From positions 1 through 43,517 of the forward strand of contig JAURCL010000012.1 in NCBI GenBank assembly GCA_030828465.1: a DNA stretch of 43,517 nucleotides, given 5' to 3'. This document shows, piece by piece, positions 1-7,471 of the stretch. The notes beneath the pieces were generated by a model. It had not been told where the DNA came from. It saw only the letters and a program-made list of their open reading frames with translations, and searched no databases. The DNA is from Acidimicrobiales bacterium (GTDB lineage: Bacteria > Actinomycetota > Acidimicrobiia > Acidimicrobiales > Ilumatobacteraceae). Every line of letters starts with the position of its first letter. Positions within the stretch are counted from its first letter, which is position 1. A program made the translations under genes and the position numbers.

Positions 1-317
1 GGCGGCACGCCTCCGATGGGGAAGCCCGTCGCACCACGCACGGCGTCAGCGTCGACCCGCTCGCAGGCGGATCCTCCCGCGGCAGCGGCCAGCAGCCGCT
101 CATCAAGACGGTTGGCGCCGCTCACGTAGGCGAGCACCAGCTCGCCATCGACTCCGAAGATCAGGCTCTTCACGATCTGGCCGAGTTCGACCCCGATCGC
201 GTCAGCGGCGTCCTGGGCGGTCTTGGTGCCCTCAGGGAAGGTCCTCGGCTCGATCTCGAGGCCGAGTTCACGGGCCGCGGCAACGACCCGCTCGACATTC
301 GGATGCCGATCAGCCAT
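1..317 (-). CDS. YbaK/ProX-family aminoacyl-tRNA deacylase (3' part missing)
   Basis: Reading leftwards from ATG 317-315 the frame stays open to the window edge, giving about 105 residues of a protein normally near 155-165. It begins MADRHPNVERVVAAARELGL and continues with TAQDAADAIGVELGQIVKSLIF, the helix-strand unit typical of the YbaK/EbsC fold with its buried lysine, then VLAYVSGANRLDE. Members hydrolyse mischarged tRNAs such as Cys-tRNA(Pro) in the cytoplasm. The start overlaps the stop of the upstream pterin dehydratase by 8 nt, so the two are probably co-transcribed. The family call rests on the N-terminal two thirds only; which tRNA is edited cannot be told. Confidence 0.8.
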   Translation of the reverse strand, partial: MADRHPNVERVVAAARELGLEIEPRTFPEGTKTAQDAADAIGVELGQIVKSLIFGVDGELVLAYVSGANRLDERLLAAAAGGSACERVDADAVRGATGFPIGGVP

Positions 318-564
318 CGCCGACCTCCGTCAACAACGCGTCGATCTCCGCGGCGAGCCGATGATCGCGAGCGGTGACCGTCCGCCCCGCATCGTGGGAG
401 GTGCACCGCAGCACAACCCGGCTGTAGGAGATCTCGATGTCCGGATGATGATCGAGTCGCTCAGCGATCTCAGCGACACGGGTCACCAACGCGAATGCCT
501 CAGCGAAGTCGACGAATTGCAACTCACAGATGAGCGCTCCGCCCTCCTCACGCCACGCCAACAC
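310..564 (-). CDS. 4a-hydroxytetrahydrobiopterin dehydratase (PCD/DCoH family)
   Basis: An 84-residue protein, slightly shorter than the usual 95-105. It carries the family core: an N-terminal strand segment (ALICELQFVDFAEAFALVTRVAEIAE), then LDHHPDIEISYSRV with the paired catalytic histidines, then TSHDAGRTVTARDHRLAAEID with the further conserved histidines. The enzyme dehydrates 4a-carbinolamine pterins and recycles the pterin cofactor of aromatic amino-acid hydroxylases; bacterial copies without a hydroxylase partner are common and of unclear role. Start GTG 564 was chosen because a TAGAGT box ends exactly 6 nt upstream, matching leaderless starts elsewhere in the window. It is followed by the YbaK-like gene with an 8-nt overlap. 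Confidence 0.85.
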   Translation of the reverse strand: MLAWREEGGALICELQFVDFAEAFALVTRVAEIAERLDHHPDIEISYSRVVLRCTSHDAGRTVTARDHRLAAEIDALLTEVGDG

Positions 565-570
565 GCCACG

Positions 571-576
571 ACTCTA
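571..576 (-). promoter_or_regulatory. -10 box of the pterin dehydratase gene (leaderless)
   Basis: On the minus strand TAGAGT is followed by 6 nt and then GTG 564. No Shine-Dalgarno is present. No convincing -35 was seen. Confidence 0.5.
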
Positions 577-658
577 GGTGCGTGGCGCACTTGCGCCGGA
601 TTCGCACTCCGGCGCCGACCTGTGACACCGTTTGAGGAATCTCGACCCCGGAGGAACC

Positions 659-1864
659 ATGTCGGACACCACCACCTTGACCACCGCCGACGCCGAGGCG
701 TTTCGCGAGCGGTGCCGCGAGTTCCTGAGTGAGCACGCCAAGCCCGGGGCGCGCCGCGATCTTGAGGCCGCCCGCGCCTTCCAAGCCGCTCTCGCCGAGG
801 CCGGACTCGCCGGCCTGACCTACGACACCGAGTTCGGGGGCGCCGGTCTCACCCTCGAGCATGAGCGGATCTTCCGCCAGGTTGCCCAGGAGTTCCCGGC
901 GATGACCGGCGAGCTCGTCATCAGCCACGGGATGTGTCTCCCGGTGCTCAACGAGTTCGGTACCGACGAGCAGAAGCGGCGCTACATGCCCGACAACATC
1001 GCGGCGCGAACCGTGTGGTGCCAGATGTTCTCCGAACCGGGCGCCGGTAGCGATGTCGCCAGCCTCCAGACCCGCGCCGACCGCGACGGCGACGAGTGGG
1101 TGCTGAACGGCCAGAAGGTCTGGACCACGCTCGCCCATCGCAGCGACTACGGGGTCATCGTGGCCCGAACCGACCCCGACCAGCCGAAACACGCCGGTAT
1201 CTCGATGTTCATCGTCGACCTCAAGGCGCCCGGGGTCGAGATCCGCCCGATCCACCAGATCGACGGGGGCAGTCACTTCAACGAGGTGTTCTTCACCGAC
1301 GTTCGCGTCCCCGCCGACAACCTGCTCGGAGAGATGAACAACGGCTGGCGACAGGCCACCGCGATGCTCATGTACGAGCGCGTCGCGATCGGCTCGATGG
1401 GCTCGGGCGCCATCAGCCAGCCGATGTACGACCTGCTGCTCGGAGCCGCCAAGGCCACGGGCCGTATCGACGACCCGGTGGTGCGCGATGAGTTGATGAA
1501 GGTCTACGCCATGGAGACCACCAAGTCCCTCATCGCCATGCGCACCCGAGCGGAATTGAAGGCCGGCAAGGCACCTGGGCCAGGAGGCTCTCTCGGCAAG
1601 CTCTACTCCTCGGTCATCTCGTGGCGGTTCCGAGAGATCGCCATGGAGATCGCCGGCGCAGGGTCGCAGGCCTGGGAGCCCGGTGACGCGCTCGGTCAGA
1701 TGATGCAGTCGGTCGTCCTGAACTCGTTCCAGGCCGGTATCGCCGGGGGCACCGATGAGATTCAGCGCAACATCATCGGTGACCGCGTGCTTGGCCTGCC
1801 CCGCGACATCTCGGTCGACACCAAGATGCCGTTCCGCGACTTGAAAGTCGGCACTCAGCGCTGA
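659..1864 (+). CDS. Acyl-CoA dehydrogenase, helix-G glutamate type
   Basis: A 401-residue flavoprotein of normal family length. FAD and substrate motifs are clear: CQMFSEPGAGSDVASLQTRA near residue 120, GWRQATAML, and the C-terminal GGTDEIQRNIIGDRVLGLPR. Acyl-CoA dehydrogenases make a trans-2-enoyl-CoA while reducing FAD and pass electrons to ETF. Glu240 in YERVAIG aligns with the helix-G catalytic base of isovaleryl- and long-chain dehydrogenases, while the medium-chain base position is Gly363, so a branched, long or polycyclic acyl-CoA is more likely than a short straight one. ATG 659 is preferred over the TTG 27 nt earlier because GGAGG lies at 651-655. It converges on the MFS gene with one base between stops. 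Confidence 0.9.
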   Translation: MSDTTTLTTADAEAFRERCREFLSEHAKPGARRDLEAARAFQAALAEAGLAGLTYDTEFGGAGLTLEHERIFRQVAQEFPAMTGELVISHGMCLPVLNEFGTDEQKRRYMPDNIAARTVWCQMFSEPGAGSDVASLQTRADRDGDEWVLNGQKVWTTLAHRSDYGVIVARTDPDQPKHAGISMFIVDLKAPGVEIRPIHQIDGGSHFNEVFFTDVRVPADNLLGEMNNGWRQATAMLMYERVAIGSMGSGAISQPMYDLLLGAAKATGRIDDPVVRDELMKVYAMETTKSLIAMRTRAELKAGKAPGPGGSLGKLYSSVISWRFREIAMEIAGAGSQAWEPGDALGQMMQSVVLNSFQAGIAGGTDEIQRNIIGDRVLGLPRDISVDTKMPFRDLKVGTQR

Positions 1865-1865
1865 G

Positions 1866-3128
1866 TCAGCGTGCCGTCGCCACCGTGAGGTGGTCACGGT
1901 GGTCTTCGGCGGGGCCTCCGACGGCGAAGCAGATGGCTCCGGTCAGCGAGACGATGCCGGCGACGACATAGGCGGTGTCGTACCCCCCGGCGTTGTCGTG
2001 CAGCCAGCCGAGCAACAACGGCCCGCCCGCGGTGCCGAAGATGCCGATGAACTGGCTTCGCGAGAAGAGACGCGGGTACTCCTTCACCCCGAATCGCTCC
2101 GCGATCAGCAGCGGCTGCAGCATCAGGATGTTCCCAACGGTCGCGCCGAAGAGGATGATCGAGGCGAACAGCAAGACCACCGATTGCGAAAGACCGATCG
2201 CGACGAGCGCCACCATCTGGCCCACCGCGAGCACCATCACCACCCGAGCCAGCGCGAACCTCGGAAACACCCGACCGCCGACCAGGCGGGCGACGATGGA
2301 GGTCAAGGCGAGCGCCAAGGTCGCGAACGCCGCGGTCGCCGCGTCCGTACGCTCCTCCGCGAGACGCACCAGTTGCTGAATACCGCCGACCTGTGACCCG
2401 AGCGCCAACACGTAGCCGACGGTGACGGCGATGAAAAACCGGGAGCGGCGAGCGATCTCATAGGGCGTCCCCGGTAGCTCGGTCGGAGGAGCATCGGCTG
2501 CTCGAGGCTCACCATCTGGGTGGAAGCCGACGGTCTCGGGATCCGAGCTCACCATGTACCACCCAGGCAACACGGTGCCGATAAGGAAGAGCAGACCGAG
2601 CCACGGCGCGGCGGTCGCGAGATCCGACTGGTCGATAAACCACTTCACTCCGGGGGTGACCGCCACCCCACCGAAGGAGAGACCCGTCGACGCGACAGAG
2701 ATCGCCATCGCCCGCCGTCGGTGATACCAGCGGGTGACCACCGTCGTGACGGGCACCAGGCCGGCTGCGGCAAAGCCGACCGCGTAGAGGGAATACACCA
2801 CGAACAGGTGCCACGGTTCGCTCACTCGTCCAAGCAAAGCGAGCGACGCTCCCCCAATGACCCCGCCGCCCACGATCACCAGACGGATGTCGTGGCGCGC
2901 GATCAACCGAGCCACATACAGGCCGACGAAACCCGCCACGAGGAAGAACACCGTCGTGGCGAGCGAGAGCGAGGCGACCTCCCACCCTCGCTCGCGACTC
3001 AGCGCGTTGAGGTAGACCGCAAGGCCGTAGAAGCCGAAACCGGCCGAGGTCGTCAGGATCAGGAACCCTCCGGCCACCACCCGACGTCCGGGGAACCGCC
3101 CAGACGGGGCTATGGAAGTTGGGGGCAC
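1866..3128 (-). CDS. MFS transporter, monocarboxylate/oxalate-formate antiporter-like
   Basis: A 420-residue integral membrane protein with about 12 hydrophobic segments split by a charged central loop (residues about 195-225). The N-terminal half has GFGFYGLAVYLNALSRERGW, the loop-2 type sequence of monocarboxylate-porter-like MFS carriers, and RWYHRRRAMAISVASTGLSFGG, which matches the loop 4 region of that group. The C-terminal half has GATVGNILMLQPLLIAERFG. The likely substrate is a small organic anion, but nothing fixes it. GTG 3128 is the start because TACCGT ends 6 nt before it. Its stop lies one base from the stop of the convergent acyl-CoA dehydrogenase. Confidence 0.8.
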   Translation of the reverse strand: MPPTSIAPSGRFPGRRVVAGGFLILTTSAGFGFYGLAVYLNALSRERGWEVASLSLATTVFFLVAGFVGLYVARLIARHDIRLVIVGGGVIGGASLALLGRVSEPWHLFVVYSLYAVGFAAAGLVPVTTVVTRWYHRRRAMAISVASTGLSFGGVAVTPGVKWFIDQSDLATAAPWLGLLFLIGTVLPGWYMVSSDPETVGFHPDGEPRAADAPPTELPGTPYEIARRSRFFIAVTVGYVLALGSQVGGIQQLVRLAEERTDAATAAFATLALALTSIVARLVGGRVFPRFALARVVMVLAVGQMVALVAIGLSQSVVLLFASIILFGATVGNILMLQPLLIAERFGVKEYPRLFSRSQFIGIFGTAGGPLLLGWLHDNAGGYDTAYVVAGIVSLTGAICFAVGGPAEDHRDHLTVATAR

Positions 3129-3134
3129 GAGCGA

Positions 3135-3140
3135 ACGGTA
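3135..3140 (-). promoter_or_regulatory. -10 box of the MFS gene (leaderless)
   Basis: Minus-strand TACCGT, 6 nt, then GTG 3128. It lies in the short gap between this gene and the divergent DUF1289 gene (ATG 3173). Confidence 0.5.
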
Positions 3141-3172
3141 GCGAGCGGACTGCGACTACGTTCAGTCGCGCG

Positions 3173-3361
3173 ATGGCGACCGTCTCCCCGTGCACCAAGG
3201 TCTGCGTGATCGCAGACGACGGACTGTGCGACGGATGCCTGCGGACACCTCGCGAGATCGCCGTGTGGGGACTGATCCCCGATGAGGTCGCCCGCGCGGT
3301 GATGGCGGACCTCCCCGGCCGCCGCCACGGATCACATTCGGAAGAGGTCGTCGAGGCCTGA
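3173..3361 (+). CDS. DUF1289 small Cys-rich protein
   Basis: A 62-residue protein beginning MATVSPCTKVCVIADDGLCD, followed by GCLRTPREIAVWGLIPDEVARAVMADL. This is the DUF1289 signature: PC-x3-C, C-x2-C, then a Trp-containing helix. Four cysteines suggest a metal or Fe-S site, but the family is not characterised. ATG 3173 is chosen because it sits just before the conserved PCTKVC block; a TACGTT box ends 10 nt upstream. The 3' end overlaps the 3' end of sufC on the other strand by 30 nt (3332-3361). Placement beside SUF genes fits an Fe-S link, but that is inference. Confidence 0.75.
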   Translation: MATVSPCTKVCVIADDGLCDGCLRTPREIAVWGLIPDEVARAVMADLPGRRHGSHSEEVVEA

Positions 3362-4126
3362 GGCCTCTTCGCCCGCTTCGGCGGGCTCGTCGCCATCGGT
3401 GAAGGCCGCGTATCCGTCGGCCTCGAGGGTGGTGGCGAGTTCTGCTCCTCCGGACGCGACGATGCGTCCTCGAACGAGGATGTGCACCCGATCGGGCTTC
3501 AACTCGGTGAGCAACCGGTTGTAGTGCGTGATCGCGAGCACACCGAGCGGATTCTCGGCGTCGTTCGAGAGTTCCTCGACCCGGCGTGAGCAATCGCGAA
3601 GCGCGTCGATGTCGAGGCCCGAGTCGAGCTCGTCGAGGATGGCGATACGAGGCCGCAACATCGCGAGTTGCAGCGTCTCGTTGCGCTTCTTCTCACCTCC
3701 AGAGAGATCGACATTCAACGGGCGATCGAGGAACCGCTCCTCGAAACCGATCCTCGCCGCCTCAGCCACCAGGTGCCCGCGCACATCGCCGCTGGCGCGA
3801 CCGCGGGAGGTGAGCGCCTCGACCATGACGTCGTGTAGCGCGACTCCTGGCACCTCGGTCGGGTACTGCATCACCAGATGCAACCCGGCGACGGCGCGCT
3901 GCCAGGTCGGCATCGCCAAGACGTCCTCACCGTCGAGCGTGACGGACCCGGCGGTGACCTCGTAGCCAGCGCGACCCATGACGACCGCCGACAGCGTGCT
4001 CTTTCCCGCCCCGTTCGGCCCCATGACCGCGTGCACCTCGCCACTACGAACCGTGAGGTCGACGCCCCGCAAGATCTCGCGCCCAGCGACCGTGGCATGG
4101 AGTCCGCTAATCACCAGTTCGCTCAT
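3332..4126 (-). CDS. sufC: SufC, ATPase of the SUF Fe-S assembly complex
   Basis: A 264-residue ABC ATPase of normal SufC length. Walker A GPNGAGKST is at residues 36-44, the Q-loop is in LVMQYPTEVPGV, the signature is LSGGEKKRNE and Walker B is IAILDELDSGLDIDAL; LSGGEKKRNE plus DELDSGLDID are diagnostic for SufC. It acts in the cytoplasm with SufB and SufD as a scaffold where ATP hydrolysis drives Fe-S cluster assembly. ATG 4126 overlaps the stop of the Rieske ferredoxin by ATGA. It is the last gene of the cluster on this strand; no sufS, sufU or sufT follows, since a convergent DUF1289 gene occupies the next stretch. Confidence 0.96.
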   Translation of the reverse strand: MSELVISGLHATVAGREILRGVDLTVRSGEVHAVMGPNGAGKSTLSAVVMGRAGYEVTAGSVTLDGEDVLAMPTWQRAVAGLHLVMQYPTEVPGVALHDVMVEALTSRGRASGDVRGHLVAEAARIGFEERFLDRPLNVDLSGGEKKRNETLQLAMLRPRIAILDELDSGLDIDALRDCSRRVEELSNDAENPLGVLAITHYNRLLTELKPDRVHILVRGRIVASGGAELATTLEADGYAAFTDGDEPAEAGEEASGLDDLFRM

Positions 4127-4437
4127 GACGCGACCTCCACGATGACCATGCCGCCCTCGACCCGAGCGGTGTGCACCGCAACAGGACGGGTGGCGGGCAG
4201 CGTGTCGGGCTCCCCGGTCGTCAAATTGAACGAACTGCCGTGCTTGGGACATTCGAGCATGCACGAATCGCTCCAGACCTCGCCGTCGGAGAGCGAGACA
4301 TTGGCGTGCGAGCACACATCGTCGATCGCGTAGACGTCGTCACCGATTCGCACCAGCGCCACGGCTCGGCCGTCCACGACGACCCGGCGCGCGGTTCCTG
4401 ATTCGAACTCGTCGAGAGAGCAAACCACATTGCTCAC
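4123..4437 (-). CDS. Rieske [2Fe-2S] ferredoxin in the SUF operon
   Basis: A 104-residue soluble Rieske protein of the BphF/NirD-like type, with no membrane anchor. Cluster ligands are visible as C42-S-H44 and C63-P-K-H66, embedded in DDVCSHANVSLSDGEVW and LECPKHGSSFNLTTGEP. Such proteins carry one electron at moderate potential. The gene lies between sufD and sufC with 4-nt overlaps on both sides (GTGA at 4434-4437, ATGA at 4123-4126), so it is translated with the scaffold proteins. Actinobacterial SUF clusters sometimes hold such a ferredoxin; it could feed electrons for sulfane reduction or be an early client. The start is GTG. Confidence 0.92.
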   Translation of the reverse strand: MSNVVCSLDEFESGTARRVVVDGRAVALVRIGDDVYAIDDVCSHANVSLSDGEVWSDSCMLECPKHGSSFNLTTGEPDTLPATRPVAVHTARVEGGMVIVEVAS

Positions 4438-5498
4438 GGTGCACCTCCCTGCAGATCGAGCTTGGCGGCGACCGCGGCGCGGAGCTCATCGGCGTGAGGT
4501 CCCGGAGGAAGCTGATCGAGGACCTCTTCGAAGAATCCGAGCACGACGAGGCGCTCAGCGGTCTCAGGAGGCACTCCGCGACTCTCGAGGTAGAAGCGCT
4601 GGTCATCGTCGATCGGCCCGACCGTCGAGGCATGCGAGCACTTCACGTCATTGGTTCGAATATCGAGATTCGGCACGCTCTCCGCCCACGCCCCTTCGGA
4701 GAGGGTCAGATTGCGGTTCGTCTGATACGCCGCGGTGCCGCGCGCATGCTCGCGGATGGTGATGAGGCCGGTGTAAACGCTGCGCGCCCGGTCCTGGACA
4801 GCCCCCTTGAAGAGCAGGTCACTCGAGGTGTGCGGGGCATCGTGATCTTGAATCACTCGGAAATCGTGCATTTGATCGCCGGCGGCGAAGTACAGGGCGA
4901 CCTGCTTGGTGGAGGAGCCTTGACCGGACGACCGAGCCTCCGTGCGCACCCTGGTGTAATGGCCACCGAGAGTGACCGTGGAGATACGGACCGACGAGTC
5001 GCGGTCGCCAACCACGAGCTGGTGACCGACCTGCCACGCCTCAAGATCAACATCGTTCACGGCGAGGTAGGTGAGGCGACCCGCTGGCGCCACCTCGGCA
5101 CTCAGCACGGGCGCGACGAGCGCTGCGCCGCCCGACGCGGAGTTGAAGCGTTCGATGACCGTGACCTCGGCGTTCTCGCCCACCCGCAACACCGTTCGGG
5201 GAAACGATGCCGATCCCGGTCGGGAGGTGTGCGTTATCACGATCGGCTCGTCGACGGTCGTCCCTCGCGGCACCTCGACGACAACGGTGGATTGATGCTC
5301 GGTGTTGATCTCGGCGAACACGTCAGGCTCCGCGATGACGGCCGCGGACGCTCCGATGGTCACGAAACCTTCGCCGCCGAGCACCTTGGTGTCGGCACCC
5401 TTGACCTCGAAAGCTGTCGGGTCGAGCGCGTCGATTCGGCTGTAACGCCAGATCTCCTCGTCAGCGGAGGGCAGGGGAAGTTCCCGAAGCCGAGCCAC
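4434..5498 (-). CDS. sufD: SufD, SUF scaffold subunit
   Basis: A 354-residue beta-helix protein of the SufB/SufD family. The diagnostic C-terminal block is NLDIRTNDVKCSHASTVGPI followed by DDDQRFYLESRGVPPETAERLV. It pairs with SufB to form the SufBC2D scaffold. I place the start at GTG 5498 (MARLRELPLP): TAGAAT ends 6 nt upstream and there is no Shine-Dalgarno, so a leaderless mRNA is likely; a TTG at 5504 is the only earlier in-frame alternative. The gene has its own promoter with an ACTA-N6-TAGT palindrome although it lies downstream of sufB. Its stop overlaps the ferredoxin start. Confidence 0.94.
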   Translation of the reverse strand: MARLRELPLPSADEEIWRYSRIDALDPTAFEVKGADTKVLGGEGFVTIGASAAVIAEPDVFAEINTEHQSTVVVEVPRGTTVDEPIVITHTSRPGSASFPRTVLRVGENAEVTVIERFNSASGGAALVAPVLSAEVAPAGRLTYLAVNDVDLEAWQVGHQLVVGDRDSSVRISTVTLGGHYTRVRTEARSSGQGSSTKQVALYFAAGDQMHDFRVIQDHDAPHTSSDLLFKGAVQDRARSVYTGLITIREHARGTAAYQTNRNLTLSEGAWAESVPNLDIRTNDVKCSHASTVGPIDDDQRFYLESRGVPPETAERLVVLGFFEEVLDQLPPGPHADELRAAVAAKLDLQGGAP

Positions 5499-5504
5499 GG
5501 TCAA

Positions 5505-5523
5505 ATTCTACTATCGCCGTAGT
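5505..5523 (-). promoter_or_regulatory. sufD promoter with ACTA-N6-TAGT operator
   Basis: Minus-strand -10 box TAGAAT (5510-5505) is followed by 6 nt and GTG 5498. A palindrome ACTA (5510-5513), six bases, TAGT (5520-5523) abuts the -10. The surrounding block, from AATT at 5504-5507 to ACCG near 5530-5533, recurs almost unchanged before sufB, in the opposite orientation relative to transcription. A repressor bound here would block RNA polymerase. The regulator is not in the window; SufR-like or Rrf2-like proteins are the known candidates for suf operons. Confidence 0.6.
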
Positions 5524-5575
5524 GGAAATACCGGCCCTGCTCGACGCCCGAGCGGCGACGGTGGCGTGACTCTCG

Positions 5576-5932
5576 TCACTCCCCTCGACGGAACAGTCGC
5601 CTGATCAAACCGCGGCCGCGCGAGTCAGACTCACGCTCCGCCTCGACCTCAGCCAGGATCCGCGAGCCCGCGGCATTCAGGATGTCCTCAGCGGCGTCGA
5701 GCAGCGCCGCGGCCGACCCGTCATCGAGACCGTCCGGCTCGGGTGGAGTGGGCGGGACCACCAATGAACCATGGGTCCACGCGGCATCCGCGAGACGGCG
5801 CTCGTAGCGCGGGCACTCCTCGGGGCAGCGCCACGGCGCATCCGGCGCGAGATCGAGGTTGCACTTCCGAACCGTGTCCCCATTCGGGTAGGAACGCGAC
5901 TCAAAGTGCTTGCACTCGGTTCGCATCGGCAT
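5576..5932 (-). CDS. Unrecognised Cys4 protein between sufB and sufD
   Basis: A 118-residue protein with no function I can name. The N-terminal 45 residues hold four cysteines: C7, C24, C36 and C40, the last two in WRCPEECPRYERR, which looks like a zinc or Fe-S site. A Pro/acidic linker follows (VPPTPPEPDGLDD), then an amphipathic helix (AAALLDAAEDILNAAGSRIL) and a basic tail RGRGLIRRLFRRGE. ATG 5932 lies 26 nt after the sufB stop, so it is co-transcribed with sufB; the sufD promoter lies beyond its 3' end. Its place inside the SUF cluster suggests an accessory role in Fe-S assembly, which is inference from position only. Confidence 0.75.
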   Translation of the reverse strand: MPMRTECKHFESRSYPNGDTVRKCNLDLAPDAPWRCPEECPRYERRLADAAWTHGSLVVPPTPPEPDGLDDGSAAALLDAAEDILNAAGSRILAEVEAERESDSRGRGLIRRLFRRGE

Positions 5933-5958
5933 GACATCGAGCCTAGGGCCCGGCTGAA

Positions 5959-7359
5959 TCAGCCGACCGAACCCTCCATCTGCAATTCGATGAGTCGGCT
6001 CCACTCGACCGCGTACTCCATCGGCAGGGTCCGGGTGATCGGCTCAATGAATCCGTTCACCACCATGCCGATGGCCTGTTCCTCGGTGAGGCCACGCGAC
6101 ATGAGGTAGAAGATCTGCTCATCGGCGATCTTCGAGACCGTCGCCTCGTGACCGATCTCAGCATCTCGCTCGCCCATCTCCATGTAGGGAAGGGTCTTCG
6201 ACACCGAGTCCTCGTCGAGGATCAGCGCGTCGCACTGCACGTGACTGCGGCAGCCGTGCGCTCCTTCGTCGACCTTGACGAGACCGCGATAGGTGGTCAC
6301 ACCGCCGTCCTTGGAGATCGACTTAGACACGATCTTTGAGGTCGTGTTCGGAGCCGCGTGGACCATCTTCGCCCCAGCGTCCTGATGTTGCCCCTCACCG
6401 GCGTAAGCCACCGACAGCACCTCGCCGGTCGCGCCCTCGCCCACGAGATAGACGGCTGGGTACTTCATGGTGAGCTTCGAGCCGATGTTTCCGTCGATCC
6501 ACTCCATGTGACCGCGCGCCTCAACACGAGCGCGCTTGGTGACCAAGTTGTAGACGTTGGGCGACCAGTTCTGGATCGTCGTGTAGGTGACCCGGGCGTC
6601 GGGTTTCACGATGATCTCGACCACCGCGGAGTGGAGCGAGTCGCTGGTGTACACCGGCGCGGAGCAACCCTCGATGTAGTGCACCTTGGCGCCCTCGTCG
6701 GCGATGATGAGCGTGCGCTCGAACTGACCGGCATTCTCGGAGTTGATTCGGAAGTACGCCTGCAGCGGCATCTCACATTCGACGCCGGGCGGCACGTAGA
6801 TGAACGACCCTCCCGACCACACGGCCGAGTTGAGGGCGGCGAACTTGTTGTCGCCGGGCGGGATGACCGACCCGAAGTACTGCTTGACGAGATCGGGATA
6901 CTCCCGCAAGGCGGTGTCCATGTCGCAGAAGAGGATCCCCTGAGCCTCAAGGTCCTCGCGGTTCTTGTGGTACACGACCTCGGACTCGTACTGGGCCGTC
7001 ACACCGGCGAGGTATTTGCGCTCGGCCTCGGGGATCCCGAGCTTCTCGTACGTGCGCATCATCTCCTCAGGCAGCTCATCCCACTCGTCGACCTGCTCGC
7101 CAGCGGGCTTCAGGTAGTAGAAGATGTCCTGGAAATCGATGTCGGGCATGTTGGTCGCGAACCACTCGGCCATGGGCTTGCGATCGAAGAGTCGCAGCGA
7201 CCGGAGCCGGGACTCGGTCATCCAACGCGGCTCGCCTTTCCACCAGGAGATCTGCTCGACCACGCCCTGATTGAGACCCTTGACCGGATCGAAGGCGTAC
7301 TCCACCTCGTCGTTCCAGCCGAGCTGGTACTTGGAGAGATCGAGATCGAACGTCGTCAC
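5959..7359 (-). CDS. sufB: SufB, SUF scaffold subunit
   Basis: A 466-residue protein of full SufB length. Landmarks are the N-terminal [73 protein letters not shown] with the conserved late cysteine, and [20 protein letters not shown]. SufB is where sulfane sulfur and iron are assembled into [4Fe-4S] clusters together with SufC and SufD. The start is GTG 7359 with a TGAGGAG Shine-Dalgarno at about 7369-7375, so unlike sufD this gene has a leader of roughly 60 nt. Upstream is a promoter overlapped by an ACTA-N6-TAGT palindrome; downstream are the Cys4 protein and sufD. Confidence 0.97.
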   Translation of the reverse strand: MTTFDLDLSKYQLGWNDEVEYAFDPVKGLNQGVVEQISWWKGEPRWMTESRLRSLRLFDRKPMAEWFATNMPDIDFQDIFYYLKPAGEQVDEWDELPEEMMRTYEKLGIPEAERKYLAGVTAQYESEVVYHKNREDLEAQGILFCDMDTALREYPDLVKQYFGSVIPPGDNKFAALNSAVWSGGSFIYVPPGVECEMPLQAYFRINSENAGQFERTLIIADEGAKVHYIEGCSAPVYTSDSLHSAVVEIIVKPDARVTYTTIQNWSPNVYNLVTKRARVEARGHMEWIDGNIGSKLTMKYPAVYLVGEGATGEVLSVAYAGEGQHQDAGAKMVHAAPNTTSKIVSKSISKDGGVTTYRGLVKVDEGAHGCRSHVQCDALILDEDSVSKTLPYMEMGERDAEIGHEATVSKIADEQIFYLMSRGLTEEQAIGMVVNGFIEPITRTLPMEYAVEWSRLIELQMEGSVG

Positions 7360-7418
7360 GTCACTTGCTCCTCAGGGGGTTCGAGTATCCGGCCGGGAAG
7401 TTCCCGATCGGCATTTTC

Positions 7419-7433
7419 ACTACGGGGATAGTA
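7419..7433 (-). promoter_or_regulatory. sufB promoter with ACTA-N6-TAGT operator
   Basis: On the minus strand TACTAT (7433-7428) is a good -10 box, placing the start of transcription near 7421 and leaving a leader of about 60 nt before GTG 7359. The palindrome ACTA-N6-TAGT (7419-7432) overlaps the -10. The flanking block AATT...CCGTAGTG.AAAT.CCG (7439 down to about 7411) matches the block beside sufD at almost every base. No strong -35 is seen, which would fit an activator- or repressor-governed promoter. Confidence 0.6.
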
Positions 7434-7471
7434 ACAATTCCCGCGCCACCGGACCACCCGAGCGGGTCGGC

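Noticed and set aside
548-1897. 449-codon open frame antisense to the acyl-CoA dehydrogenase
   Set aside because: A by-product of high GC. The protein has no family motifs and is rich in His/Arg/Gly/Asp, while the other strand encodes a full dehydrogenase.
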